A stretch of DNA of 64,000 bases from Methanolapillus africanus (GCF_032714475.1 NZ_JAWDKD010000011.1:1-64000), one strand, 5' to 3'; shown: positions 44,426 to 53,227, numbered from the stretch's first letter. The notes: generated by a model not told the origin, from the letters alone. Program-made: numbers and translations.

Positions 44426-45430
44426 TTATTCGTCAATCACGAGATCTTTGACTTTGATTCCGGATTTGACGATTTTGCCGACAATTTTGCCGCCGGTCAT
44501 GCCGACGACGTATTGAGCTTCTTCTTCCGGAACGATAATGATGAATCCCATGCCCATATTGAATGTTTTGTACATCTCGGCGTCGCTCACTTTGCCTTGT
44601 TCCTGCAGGAACTTGAAAATTTCCGGCGGCTCAATCGGGTCGGTGAAATCGAATCCGAGTTTTGTGATCCGGTGAAGTTTCAACAAACCGCTGCCGGTGA
44701 TGTGGGCGAGGCCGTGAACTTCGTATTTTTTGATGACGTCGAGCACTTCCATATAAATGGCCGTCGGGGTCAAAAGTTCGTCGCCGATTGTCTTTTTTGA
44801 GTTGTACGGGCAGTAATCCTGATAATCGTACGGCGATTCTTTGATGATTTTTCGGACAAGGGAGTAACCGTTGCTGTGAACGCCGGTGCTTTTCAAACCG
44901 ATAATCACGTCGCCTTCTTTGATTTTTTCGCCGGTCAGCACTTGATCTTTTTTGACGAAACCGATGCAGGTGCCGGCCAAGTCGAATCCTTTGATGATGT
45001 CGGGAAGCGTTGCGGTTTCGCCGCCCACGATCGACATGCGGGAAATTTCAGCGCCTTTGGCAAGTCCTTCGCCGATTTCGGCGGCAAATCCGGGCTTGTG
45101 TTTTTCAAGCGCCAAATAATCGACAAAAGCCACCGGTTCGGCGCCGATGGCGATCAAATCGTTGACGTTCATCGCAATACAGTCAATGCCGACGGTGTTC
45201 CATTTTCCCATGTCGTTCGCGATCAAAACTTTGGAACCGACGCCGTCGGTCGTCATGGCAATCGCAAATTCGCCGAAGTCGATGAGGCCGGCGTAGTGGC
45301 CGATTTCCGTCAGCGGCGCGCCGAATCCTTCCCTTTTGAATGTCATCGTTTTGGTGAGGGATTTGATGGTGTCCTCCTCCATTCTGATATCCACGCCGGA
45401 AGAGGCGTAGGTTTGTTCTTTGTTTGTCAT
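44426..45430 (-). CDS. purM: Phosphoribosylformylglycinamidine cyclo-ligase (AIR synthase)
   Basis: 334 residues from MTNKEQTYASSGVDIRMEED. GAGGACTC lies 5 bases before the ATG at 45430. The PurM-family ATP-binding and active-site segments are visible: TDGVGSKVLIAND, GAEPVAFVDYLALEK, GGETATLPDII and KSTGVHSNGYSLVR. It catalyses ATP-dependent closure of FGAM to aminoimidazole ribotide in purine synthesis. It lies 46 bases downstream of the aspartate kinase gene and is probably co-transcribed. Confidence 0.96.
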   Translation of the reverse strand: MTNKEQTYASSGVDIRMEEDTIKSLTKTMTFKREGFGAPLTEIGHYAGLIDFGEFAIAMTTDGVGSKVLIANDMGKWNTVGIDCIAMNVNDLIAIGAEPVAFVDYLALEKHKPGFAAEIGEGLAKGAEISRMSIVGGETATLPDIIKGFDLAGTCIGFVKKDQVLTGEKIKEGDVIIGLKSTGVHSNGYSLVRKIIKESPYDYQDYCPYNSKKTIGDELLTPTAIYMEVLDVIKKYEVHGLAHITGSGLLKLHRITKLGFDFTDPIEPPEIFKFLQEQGKVSDAEMYKTFNMGMGFIIIVPEEEAQYVVGMTGGKIVGKIVKSGIKVKDLVIDE

Positions 45431-45476
45431 TTTTGAGTCCTCTGATTGATAAAATTGAATCATTCGACGGGTGGGT

Positions 45477-46868
45477 TTATTCCCTTTTCCCGAGTTCGAA
45501 TTCGTTGTGAAGCGCCAGCACGGCTTTGTTGACGTCGTCGATGTTCACGACGCAGGAGATGTTGTATTCGGAAGAGCCCTGGCTGATCATGATAATGTTG
45601 ATGTTTTCTTTACCAAGAGCGGTAAATACACGCCGGGCAACACCGGGCGTTCCGGCCATACCGGCGCCGACGACGGCAACGACCGCCACATCCGTCCGGA
45701 ATTCGACGTTATACAAGTCTCCCAGTTCGGCTTTAATGGCTTTGACGGTTTTGACGCGGTCGGTTTCGTTCACGATAAACGAGATACTGGATTCGGAACC
45801 CTGGCTGATCAAGCGAACGTTGACGTTTTTGTCGGCGAGAACCGCAAAAATCTTGGCGACTTTGCCGACGGATCCGACCATTTCGACGCTGGAAATGTTG
45901 ACGAGCGCGATCTTTTTGATCATGCTGACGGCCTTGACGACGTTTTTGGACAACTGGTTTTCAGAAATCACAAGCGTTCCGTCAAAGTCCGGCTTGAATG
46001 TGCTTTTAACGCGGACCGGAATGTGGTGCTGCATGGACGGCTCAATCGCGCGCGGGTGCAAGACTTCGGCGCCGAGAGAGGAGAGTTCCATGGCTTCTTG
46101 ATATGAAATAAATTTAATGGTTTGGGCGTCTGCGACAATTTTCGGATTCGTCGTCATGATGCCGTCCACTTCTTTCCACAGCCAGATTTCATCGGCTTTG
46201 ACGCCGACACCGATAATGGATGCCGTGTAATCCGATCCGCTGCGGCCCAGTGTTGTGATGTTTCCGTCCTCGTTTTCGCCGATGAATCCGGTGACGACTT
46301 GGATAGATGTTTTAAAGTCCGGCGTCAACCGATCGTGAATGAGTGTGTAGGATTTCGGAAGCGGTTTGGCGCCGCCGAAAACGTCGGTTGTGATGATGCC
46401 GGCGTCGCCGCCGGTGTAATATTTGGACGGAATTTTCAGAGATTGGATCGCGCCGGAAACGATCGGCGCCGCCAAGCGTTCGCCGAAGGATGAAATATTG
46501 TCTTTGGAACGGCTGGTCAGTTCGCCAAGGTAGCAGATACCGATAAGCGCTTTTTCGAGCTCGTCGATTTTCATTTCCAAATGTTCGATGACTTCCGCGC
46601 GGATTTTTTTGTTGTCGATCGCGTCGTTGACGGCGTTGAAATGTTTCAATTTGAGCGCGGCGATAAATTCGGAAATGGTTGAGACTTTTCCATATTCGCA
46701 AGCCGCGGTCGCTGTTTCCAAAAGACCGTCGGTCACGCCGGCCAGCGCCGACGTCACCATAATCACTTGATTTCCCTTATCAAAATACGACTTGAGCAGT
46801 TCCGCAACGTGGCGAATTCTTTTTCCGTCTCCGACCGACGTGCCGCCGAATTTCATCACAATTTTCAT
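45477..46868 (-). CDS. lysC: Aspartate kinase
   Basis: 463 residues from MKIVMKFGGTSVGDGKRI. The kinase domain carries KFGGTSV, FGERLAAPIVSGA, and GRSGSDYTASIIG. The C-terminal ~150 residues hold two ACT domains (KIALVNISSVEMVGSVGK and VAVVAVVGAGMAGTPGVARRVF) expected to bind an amino-acid effector such as lysine or threonine. The first committed step of the aspartate pathway. The ATG at 46868 follows GGATGATT. Confidence 0.95.
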   Translation of the reverse strand: MKIVMKFGGTSVGDGKRIRHVAELLKSYFDKGNQVIMVTSALAGVTDGLLETATAACEYGKVSTISEFIAALKLKHFNAVNDAIDNKKIRAEVIEHLEMKIDELEKALIGICYLGELTSRSKDNISSFGERLAAPIVSGAIQSLKIPSKYYTGGDAGIITTDVFGGAKPLPKSYTLIHDRLTPDFKTSIQVVTGFIGENEDGNITTLGRSGSDYTASIIGVGVKADEIWLWKEVDGIMTTNPKIVADAQTIKFISYQEAMELSSLGAEVLHPRAIEPSMQHHIPVRVKSTFKPDFDGTLVISENQLSKNVVKAVSMIKKIALVNISSVEMVGSVGKVAKIFAVLADKNVNVRLISQGSESSISFIVNETDRVKTVKAIKAELGDLYNVEFRTDVAVVAVVGAGMAGTPGVARRVFTALGKENINIIMISQGSSEYNISCVVNIDDVNKAVLALHNEFELGKRE

Positions 46869-47285
46869 TTTCAATCATCCGATTCTGAAATCATAAGAAT
46901 AACAGGCCGGCGAGAGCATCCAAACTGCCGTCAGCCTCAATAAAATCAATCGTTGTCAAAAGATACGCAAATTAATAAACATACTCTAAAATATCACAAA
47001 TACAACAACGGGACAAACACCGGATAAGTTGCCTGCTGCAATTTACCTCTTTCTGACCCTGCCTTTTTTCAAGGTAACGGATATTTAAATAGATTATGAC
47101 GCTTAGAATGAATCATCATAACAAATAAATACGTCACGATTCAAATTTAATCTGATTGGACAACAAATTTAACTTTAATTTCGAATTTAGATCAATCGAC
47201 ATATTGATTCATCATTTCATCTTCCCTTCATCTTTATTCCATGTTCATTTATTCATCAAAATAACCATCAAAAGGCCGGATTCTT
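46869..47285. other. Intergenic region between divergent lysC and apgM
   Basis: No gene recognised. A TATA-like ATATTTAAAT at about 47081-47090 could drive apgM on the plus strand with a long leader; A/T tracts near 46970-46990 could drive lysC on the minus strand. Confidence 0.4.
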
Positions 47286-48566
47286 ATGAAATACATCGTC
47301 ATCATCGGTGATGGAATGGCAGATTTTCCCATTCCCGAATTGAATCAAAAAACAGTTCTTCAATACGCCAAAAAACCAAGCATGGACTTTTTAGCGCAGC
47401 ACGGACGCAGCGGTTTGGCTGTTACGGTTCCGGAAGGTTACTTGCCGGGAAGCGACGTTGCCAATATGTCTATTTTCGGATACGACCCGGCGGTTTATTA
47501 CACGGGGCGCTCTCCGCTTGAGGCCGTCAGCATGGGTGTGCCTTTATCCGGCAACGATTTGTCTTTTCGGACCAACTTGATTACCATCGGCAGCGAAGAC
47601 GGTACCGTTGGCGTGAACGGTCCGGACCTTTCCGCCGGCTACATTTTAGATTACAGCGGCGGACACATCACGTCGGCCGAAGCGAAAGAACTCATTTTGG
47701 CGGTGGACGAAGCGCTCGGCACGAATCAATTTTCCTTTACGCCCGGCATCAGTTACCGCCACCTGCTGGTGGCTAAGGATAATTTCGGCAAGAACTGCAC
47801 GTTTACGCCGCCGCACGACGTCACCGGTCAAAAAGTGTCGGATCATTTCCCGCAAGCGCCGGAAGGCGATTTGGAGTCCGAACGGGCAGCCCGGATTTAT
47901 TTGGACATGATGAAGGCATCTTATGAAATTTTGAAAAACCACCCGGTCAATCAAAAACGCGTCCAAGAAGGCAAACTTCCGGCCAACTGCATTTGGTTCT
48001 GGGGACAAGGCAACGCGCCCAAATTTGAAAAATTTGTTAACATTCATCACAAAACAGGCTCGGTCATCTCAGCGGTCGACCTCTTGAAGGGAATCGGCAT
48101 TTGCGCGGGTCTTGATATTATTGATGTTCCCGGCGCCACCGGATTTTTGGACACCAATTATAAGGGCAAAGCCGACGCGGCCATAGACGCTTTGACGTCG
48201 AAGGACTTTGTTTTCGTTCACATTGAGGCGCCGGACGAATGCGGCCACATCGGCGACGCCCAAAAGAAATTGCAGGCGGTCGAGGATCTGGACGCGAAAA
48301 TCATAACGCCGCTTCTGAATTTTGCGCGCGAATCTCACAAAAAAGGTGAACCGGTTCGAATTTTGGTGATGCCGGACCATCCGACGCCCGTGTCTCTTAA
48401 AACGCATACAAGCGATCCGATTCCGTTTGTTATGTACGACACGCGGGAATTGAAGGTCGATGGCGTTTCCGTTTTTGACGAACAGTCCGTGAAAGCCGGT
48501 GCGTTCGGTACGGTTTATGCGCCGGATTTAATTTCAATCATGCTTCAGCCGGATGATTCGTGTTAA
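47286..48566 (+). CDS. apgM: ApgM-family 2,3-bisphosphoglycerate-independent phosphoglycerate mutase
   Basis: 426 residues, archaeal ApgM family of the alkaline-phosphatase superfamily. IIGDGMADFP (metal Asp9), GSDVANMSIFGYDP (55-68), HIEAPDECGHIGD and MPDHPTPVSLKTHTSDPIPFV carry the metal-binding Asp/His residues. Interconverts 3- and 2-phosphoglycerate. Some members of this family act as homoserine kinases, and the gene is divergent from aspartate kinase, so that activity is a possible alternative. AAAGGCCGG precedes the ATG. Confidence 0.9.
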   Translation: MKYIVIIGDGMADFPIPELNQKTVLQYAKKPSMDFLAQHGRSGLAVTVPEGYLPGSDVANMSIFGYDPAVYYTGRSPLEAVSMGVPLSGNDLSFRTNLITIGSEDGTVGVNGPDLSAGYILDYSGGHITSAEAKELILAVDEALGTNQFSFTPGISYRHLLVAKDNFGKNCTFTPPHDVTGQKVSDHFPQAPEGDLESERAARIYLDMMKASYEILKNHPVNQKRVQEGKLPANCIWFWGQGNAPKFEKFVNIHHKTGSVISAVDLLKGIGICAGLDIIDVPGATGFLDTNYKGKADAAIDALTSKDFVFVHIEAPDECGHIGDAQKKLQAVEDLDAKIITPLLNFARESHKKGEPVRILVMPDHPTPVSLKTHTSDPIPFVMYDTRELKVDGVSVFDEQSVKAGAFGTVYAPDLISIMLQPDDSC

Positions 48567-48888
48567 ATAAAAATGAGATTTAAAACAAAAAATATAAGTC
48601 AACAAAGCAAATGAAACAAATAAAACAAAACATAAAACAAAACATAAAACAAAACATAAAACAAAACATAAAACATATCCGGAAAAACAAAATATTTTGT
48701 GAATTAATGACATAAGATTATATATTTCGAATTCATTTCTATATTAAGTTTTATTTCAAGTGTTTTATGTTTTACTTTGTATTTTAATTATTGATTTTTT
48801 ATTCAGGCGCGAACACATTTGAATGCGTCTATTCCTGACGTTTATTATTTCAAAAAACCTAAAAACGAAAAAGATTGGGGAATTTTAT
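48567..48888. other. Intergenic region with 12-bp tandem repeat and hsp20 promoter
   Basis: Four exact copies of AAAACAAAACAT run at about 48623-48670 plus a partial fifth. A/T-rich sequence at 48700-48800 holds probable promoter elements of hsp20. No gene. Confidence 0.6.
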
Positions 48889-49356
48889 ATGAATCCGTTT
48901 CAAAAAAAGCAATCCAAAGATAAAGATGAGATTGAAGAGGAGGATGTGGAAACCGAGCCGCGTTCTCAAAAACTGAATCAATTTTTCAATAAAATAACGT
49001 CTTTCGGCAAACCCAAAGAGGACGACTCCTTCGGCGAATTCCGCCAAACGCCGTTGATGGACTTAATTGAGCGCAAAGACGACATTGTCGTCAAAGCGGA
49101 TTTGCCGGGCGTCACGAAAAAAGACGTCGTCCTTGAAATTCAAGACCGGCTTCTTACCATCCGGGCGGAATGCCTCAACGAAATCGAAGAAGGCAGCTAC
49201 ATCCGGCGCGAACGGTTCTACCGCAAATACGAGGGTTCCGTGAACATTCCGGTTCAAATTGATGAAGAAAAGGCAACCGCAAAGTTGGCCAACGGCGTTT
49301 TGACGGTGACGCTTCCGAAAAAGACGGATCCGAGCATCGTTGATGTGGACGACTGA
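48889..49356 (+). CDS. Hsp20/alpha-crystallin small heat-shock protein
   Basis: 155 residues from MNPFQKKQSKDKDEIEEEDVE, with GGGG 8 bases upstream. A charged N-terminal arm (1-45) is followed by the alpha-crystallin domain (about 55-145: DDIVVKADLPGVTKKDVVLEIQ, ... YRKYEGSVNIPVQID ... AKLANGVLTVTLPKK). ATP-independent holdase forming oligomers that keep unfolded proteins soluble. The longer frame with an upstream start lacks a ribosome binding site. Confidence 0.93.
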   Translation: MNPFQKKQSKDKDEIEEEDVETEPRSQKLNQFFNKITSFGKPKEDDSFGEFRQTPLMDLIERKDDIVVKADLPGVTKKDVVLEIQDRLLTIRAECLNEIEEGSYIRRERFYRKYEGSVNIPVQIDEEKATAKLANGVLTVTLPKKTDPSIVDVDD

Positions 49357-49666
49357 TTCTTATAATAAACTCCCTTTTTCTTTTTTATTTTGTTTTCTGT
49401 TTCTATTTGTTTTCTATTTTTCACTTTTTTTGTTTTCCGTTTGTCACTTTTTTTGATTTCTTTTTCCTTCTGTTTTCTCTTTTATTCCTGATGAAATTCT
49501 TTTAAAATCTTGTTTAACTTGTCATAACTTATTTTATTTAGAAATCATTTTTATTTAGGTATCAGTCCGCTCTTTTCATAAACTGTATCTATAAATTTAT
49601 AAATTTAAACGTTGTCGGGTGAATCTTTTTATATTATTTTGCTATGATCTTTATACTAATCGACTA
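49357..49666. other. T-rich region downstream of hsp20
   Basis: Pyrimidine-rich tracts (49370-49500) likely act as U-tract termination signals after hsp20. No gene or clear hairpin seen. Confidence 0.35.
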
Positions 49667-49674
49667 TTTATATT
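49667..49674 (+). promoter_or_regulatory. TATA box of the structured RNA candidate
   Basis: TTTATATT is placed about 26 bases before the expected start near 49697. Confidence 0.5.
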
Positions 49675-49696
49675 TACAACACGATAATACGTTTTA

Positions 49697-49935
49697 AGAC
49701 CTGAATATATGGCGGGTCATTAAACGAAAACGTTTCGCCGAAAATATTCGGTCCATTGCCTCTTATTGGCGGATTATTTGTCATCCTGTTTTTACCAACC
49801 CGCAGGATGTTGGAATATATGCCAAAAAAACAATCCCCAATAATAAGTTAAAACCAAAGCCGTGGTCATCAAAACGAATTATTTGATGACTCGGGACAGC
49901 GTCAAATAATTTACTCGATCACGGCGGCGGTTTAA
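49697..49935 (+). ncRNA. Candidate structured RNA with two competing helices
   Basis: No open frame. Helices seen: GGCG (49711)/CGCC (49736) enclosing AAACG/CGTTT; CATCCTG (49782-49788)/CAGGATG (49803-49809); and GCCGTG (49859-49864)/CACGGC (49920-49925) enclosing GTCATCAAA (49865-49873)/TTTGATGAC (49882-49890). The last helix competes with a perfect 10-bp alternative, AATTATTTGA (49877-49886) with TCAAATAATT (49902-49911). Pyrimidine-rich sequence follows as a likely 3' end. It ends ~280 bases before the HEPN-partner gene at 50215. No Rfam family was recognised. Confidence 0.6.
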
Positions 49936-49977
49936 CTCTTTCTTTCTCTTTTTGTTTTTCTTTTCCTTTTGTTTTTT

Positions 49978-50041
49978 GCCGCCGGCCTACGCGCGCGTTA
50001 CGGCACCCATTTTTTATGATTCCTCCAAAATTCGTTCTCTT
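49978..50041 (+). repeat. Dispersed 3'-flanking GC element, copy 6
   Basis: T-rich lead, then core GCCTACGCGCGCGTTACGGC, ACCCATTTTTT, CCTCCAAAATTCGTTCTC. It follows the structured RNA candidate and precedes the second HEPN module. Confidence 0.8.
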
Positions 50042-50214
50042 TTCTTTTGGATTCAATTCGATTCGCCTTTTGAATTTCATCGGTTTTTTAATATTAAAAA
50101 TTGAGAAGCGGCAATCGACATCAGCAAAAAAATAGGCAAGTATTTAAACAAGCACCATTTTTTTAATTTTGTTCAAATTTGATTTGACTTTATGGAAAAA
50201 TGGTGTGATTCAAA

Positions 50215-50592
50215 ATGGTGATTGAACTTGAAAAGGCAAAAATGTCCGGTGATCTGAAAATGAATTTCGTGTTGAATGAACTTGAAAAAGATGGAATGTT
50301 TTTGGTGGTGGACGCTGACCGTATTCGGGCGCACTATTCCGAATAGGAAAACTTCTATGACATTTTGTGGTACATTTCTCAAAATCTGAAAGAAATGTAT
50401 GGGGAAAGACTGCTGCGGCGGATGAAAATTGAGATTGAATGTGATTATAATTTGCTTGAAATCCAGATTCCGATTGCAGACTGTGGTCTTTCTCTTCATT
50501 ATGAAATGTTCGGCGTTTGCGAAGAAGCTCGAAGTATTTACGGAGAAACTGCCGGATGCTTCTTTTTAATTACACGTTATCAAGATTATTAA
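50215..50592 (+). CDS. HEPN-partner protein with in-frame TAG at codon 44
   Basis: 126 codons ending in TAA, read as MVIELEKAKMSGDLKMN...IRAHYSE-(TAG)-ENFYDILWYISQNLKEMYG...TRYQDY. The codon at 50344-50346 is TAG and both flanks are intact coding sequence. The gene at 51030 has the same length and TAG at the same codon. Across the TAG it aligns without a gap to the TAG-free relatives at 40964-42672 (RFRKIPEVCGVLLY against HYSE-TAG-ENFYDILWY), where the position is Ile or Glu. Readthrough, probably as pyrrolysine, is inferred. An intact HEPN gene follows 14 bases downstream. Confidence 0.7.
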
Positions 50593-50606
50593 TAGGGGTG
50601 AATCCA

Positions 50607-50996
50607 ATGGACTTTAAACCGGCCCATTTTTTGTATCTTTCAATTTACTTGACCAAGCTTGCGAAAAGTAATTTGCCAATATCGGAATCATTTTACCGGA
50701 CGGCCGTTGGGCGGGCGTATTATGCATCGTTTTGGGAAGCTCGAGCTTATGCGGAAAATAATTTGAATTTTGTCAGTTCAGGAACCGGAGGAGATCATCG
50801 TTTTTTAGCTTCCTGCTATCGTGACTCCGACAACAAATCCATTCGGTCGGTGGGTTTGCTTTTATCCAAACTCAGAACCTGGAGAAATATCAGCGATTAT
50901 GAAAGTTCGGACAAATATGATGTTTCGATTGAAAGGAAAGCCGTTGAAGCAATTTCATATGCGGTTTCTATCTTCTCGGAATTAAATCGCAAGTGA
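50607..50996 (+). CDS. HEPN-domain protein, 129 aa
   Basis: MDFKPAHFLYLSIYLTKLAK... with AGGGGTG before the ATG at 50607; the longer frame upstream overlaps the partner gene. All-helical UPF0332/COG1895-like HEPN domain: FYRTAVGRAYYASFWEARAYAE (about 30-51), HRFL, and LRTWRNISDYE (R-x-x-x-D-Y type motif near 97-107). Many HEPN proteins are RNases acting as toxins or in defence, usually paired with an MNT antitoxin. Here the partner is the unrelated protein encoded just upstream. Confidence 0.82.
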   Translation: MDFKPAHFLYLSIYLTKLAKSNLPISESFYRTAVGRAYYASFWEARAYAENNLNFVSSGTGGDHRFLASCYRDSDNKSIRSVGLLLSKLRTWRNISDYESSDKYDVSIERKAVEAISYAVSIFSELNRK

Positions 50997-51029
50997 TTTC
51001 ATATTTTAAACTCAGAGTGGTGATATTAT

Positions 51030-51407
51030 ATGTTAACGGATGTTGAAATCTCAAAAATGCCGGTTCATTTGAAGGGAAATTTTGTTTTAAATGAACTTAA
51101 AGAAGATGAAATGTTTCTCGTCGTCGATTCCGATCGAATTAAGGCGCATTACTCCAAATAGAGAAATTTTTATGATATTCTCCGGTATATTACTCAGAAT
51201 TTGAAAAAAATGTATGGGGAAAGACTGCTCAGACGGATGAAAGTTGAAATTGAATGCGATTGTGAATTCTTGGAAATTCAAATTCCCATTGCCGGTGATG
51301 AAATTATTTTCGGTCGCGAATCTTTGAATCTTCTAATAGAAGCTCGAAGCATTTACGGAGAGACAGCTGATTGGTTCTTTTTGATGACGCGTTACCAAGA
51401 TTATTAA
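51030..51407 (+). CDS. HEPN-partner paralogue with in-frame TAG at codon 44
   Basis: 126 codons ending in TAA, read as MLTDVEISKMPVHLKGN...IKAHYSK-(TAG)-RNFYDILRYITQNLKKMYG...TRYQDY. TAG is at 51159-51161. Compared with the gene at 50215 there are no gaps, many third-position changes (TTG/CTC, GTG/GTC, GAC/GAT, CGT/CGA, CAC/CAT) and fewer amino-acid changes, so both were under protein-level selection while TAG stayed fixed. No HEPN gene follows, so this is an orphan partner. GTGGTGATA precedes the ATG. Confidence 0.7.
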
Positions 51408-51460
51408 CAAACTTTCCGTTCTTCTCCCCTTTCCCTTTTTCAATAATATAAATGCGACAA

Positions 51461-51468
51461 TATATATT
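51461..51468 (+). promoter_or_regulatory. TATA box giving a leaderless site-2 protease mRNA
   Basis: TATATATT is centred about 26 bases before the ATG at 51491 and no ribosome binding site is present, as expected for a leaderless archaeal transcript. Confidence 0.5.
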
Positions 51469-51490
51469 GGTTGAACCCCCTTTCCTGTGC

Positions 51491-52723
51491 ATGGCTTTTA
51501 AAATTGCGACAATCAAAGGGATTCCGATTTACATTCACATGACCTTTCTGCTGGTCTTTTTGCTTTTTGCGTTCATGTTTGACATCACGCGTTTTCCGTA
51601 CGGGTTTGCCGGCGTGGAACCGGCGATGCTGCGCTACATTTTTTCAGTGGCGGCGGCATTTTTGTTTTTTGTGACATTGCTCATTCACGAGTTGTGCCAC
51701 TCGATTTTGGCGACGTCGTACGGCATTAAAATCCAGGGCATCACGCTCTTTTTCTTCGGCGGCGTTTCCATGATGGAAAACCCCAAAGACGAAAAAATGG
51801 TCGAGCCGTCCAAAGAACTTAAAATCGCTTTGGCAGGTCCGCTTTCCAGCATCATTCTCGGTCTTTTGTTTTTGGGGCTCAATTACGCGGCGTTCGGCGT
51901 CTTTTACGGCGCGCCGCTCATCTCAGGATCCATTATGATCGGCAGCTGGGACATTCTGTACCGCGACATCTCGGTGCTGTTGTTCCTCGTCGGCGCTCTG
52001 AACTTGATCCTCGGCATTTTCAACATTTTGCCGGTCTATCCGATGGACGGCGGCCGTGTGCTTCGCGCCTGGCTCGCAAAGCGCTATTCGTTTCAAAAAG
52101 CGACGGAAATCGCGGTTCAAACCGGCAAGATTTTTTCCGTCGTCATGGCGATCGTCGGGATTTTCTTTAACCTTTGGCTGGCGCTGCTGGCGGTCTTCCT
52201 GTACATTTCGGCGGCTGAAGAAGGCAAAGCCGTCAAGACGACGTTTATGCTTGAAAATGTGACCGTCGGCGACATCATGACCAAAAATGTGATCACGGTC
52301 GACGAATCGATGAAAGTTTCCGATTTCGTGAATTTCGTTTTCCAAAACAAACACCCCGGTTATCCGGTGACTCACAACGGCGTTGTGACGGGAACCATCA
52401 CGGTGGACGACATCAAGAGAATCAATGAAGCCGAACGCTACGCGCTGACGGTTAAAGACGCTATGAAAACGGACGTGATTTCCGTCGCGCCCGAAACGCC
52501 GGCCTTGGACGCTTTTGAAAAGATGAACGTGAATTTCGTCGGACGGCTGGTGGTGCTTGACGCCGGCAAAAATCTGGCCGGCATTTTGTCCAGAACCGAT
52601 TTGATGACCGCGATCAATCTGAGAAGCAGTTTGACGGACACGAGCAATCTCGGTCCGGATTATTCGAAAAAGAACAAACCGGCGGACGAAAAAGACAAAG
52701 ATCAAGACAAAAACAAATCGTAA
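51491..52723 (+). CDS. Site-2-protease-like membrane metalloprotease with CBS pair
   Basis: 410 residues from MAFKIATIKGIPIYIHM. The zinc site HELCH is at 66-70 in a membrane helix and the third ligand region LPVYPMDGGR at 180-189 (Asp186), as in S2P/SpoIVFB-type proteases that cleave substrates in the membrane. Residues ~255-370 form two CBS domains (VGDIMTKNVITVDESM, VKDAMKTDVISVAPETP) that probably bind an adenosyl ligand. The C-terminus is a charged Lys/Asp tail. The substrate is unknown. Confidence 0.92.
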   Translation: MAFKIATIKGIPIYIHMTFLLVFLLFAFMFDITRFPYGFAGVEPAMLRYIFSVAAAFLFFVTLLIHELCHSILATSYGIKIQGITLFFFGGVSMMENPKDEKMVEPSKELKIALAGPLSSIILGLLFLGLNYAAFGVFYGAPLISGSIMIGSWDILYRDISVLLFLVGALNLILGIFNILPVYPMDGGRVLRAWLAKRYSFQKATEIAVQTGKIFSVVMAIVGIFFNLWLALLAVFLYISAAEEGKAVKTTFMLENVTVGDIMTKNVITVDESMKVSDFVNFVFQNKHPGYPVTHNGVVTGTITVDDIKRINEAERYALTVKDAMKTDVISVAPETPALDAFEKMNVNFVGRLVVLDAGKNLAGILSRTDLMTAINLRSSLTDTSNLGPDYSKKNKPADEKDKDQDKNKS

Positions 52724-52828
52724 ACCGGTTTGTTTTTATCCAAAATTTTTCGATGAAATTCCGGGGGAAACCTCAGACAACCTTTTTTTTCAAAAAAAAC
52801 AAAACCCGGCCAAAACGTTCCTGTTTTC

Positions 52829-52890
52829 GCCGCGGCCGCGCGCGTTACAGCGATATTTTTTCGAAGACAGCCGTCAAAAATACCGCTTCA
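52829..52890 (+). repeat. Dispersed 3'-flanking GC element, copy 7
   Basis: Core GCCGCGGCCGCGCGCGTTAC, AGCGATATTTTTTC, CCGTCAAAAA and CGCTTC. It lies about 105 bases after the site-2 protease stop, same orientation. It is the first part of a composite with the hairpin and tandem repeats that follow. Confidence 0.8.
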
Positions 52891-52982
52891 TTCTATTATT
52901 TATAATAGCAAACCGGCCGTTCATTTTTTGATTTATTTGTTTTTTGTCCGATTTTCCGCTTCAATTCCATGCAAATAGTTCC

Positions 52983-53017
52983 CCGCTTCAACAGACGCTT
53001 TGCGTCTGTTGAAGCGG
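52983..53017. other. Perfect 16-bp hairpin
   Basis: The arms CCGCTTCAACAGACGC (52983-52998) and GCGTCTGTTGAAGCGG (53002-53017) are exact complements with loop TTT. There is no T run, so it is not a simple terminator. The inner CAGACGC/GCGTCTG is shared with the hairpin at 61807-61844. Confidence 0.85.
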
Positions 53018-53089
53018 ATACTGTAACGGGAACGTACAATTGGAAACAGGAGGTGTAAAACGGAACAGGAATCAACTGTTTTGTTGGAA

Positions 53090-53216
53090 ACGGCAGATGC
53101 AATCCGAAATCTAAAAACAGTCACCTGCAGATGCAACCTGAAATCTAAAAACAGTCACCTGCAGATGCAATCTGAAATTTAAAAACAGTCACCTGCAGAT
53201 GCAAACTGAAAAATCA
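53090..53216. repeat. 34-bp tandem repeat, ~3.7 copies
   Basis: The unit runs ACCTGCAGATGCAAcC then TGAAATCTAAAAACAGTC, at 53090-53122 (first copy imperfect), 53123-53156, 53157-53190 and a partial at 53191. Its complement shares CTGTTTTT, CAGGTT and GCATCTGC with the 43-bp repeat at 61525. Confidence 0.85.
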
Positions 53217-53227
53217 AAATAAAAAAA

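Noticed and set aside
49697..49935. RNase P RNA or SRP RNA
   Set aside because: The universally conserved RNase P and SRP S-domain motifs known to me are not present.
50215..51407. Interpretation of the TAG genes as simple pseudogenes
   Set aside because: Equal length, no gaps, mostly synonymous differences on both sides and TAG at the same codon argue against decay, though a shared old nonsense mutation cannot be fully excluded without more homologues.
53090..53216. 34-bp repeats as a CRISPR array
   Set aside because: Units are head-to-tail without unique spacers and no cas gene is nearby.
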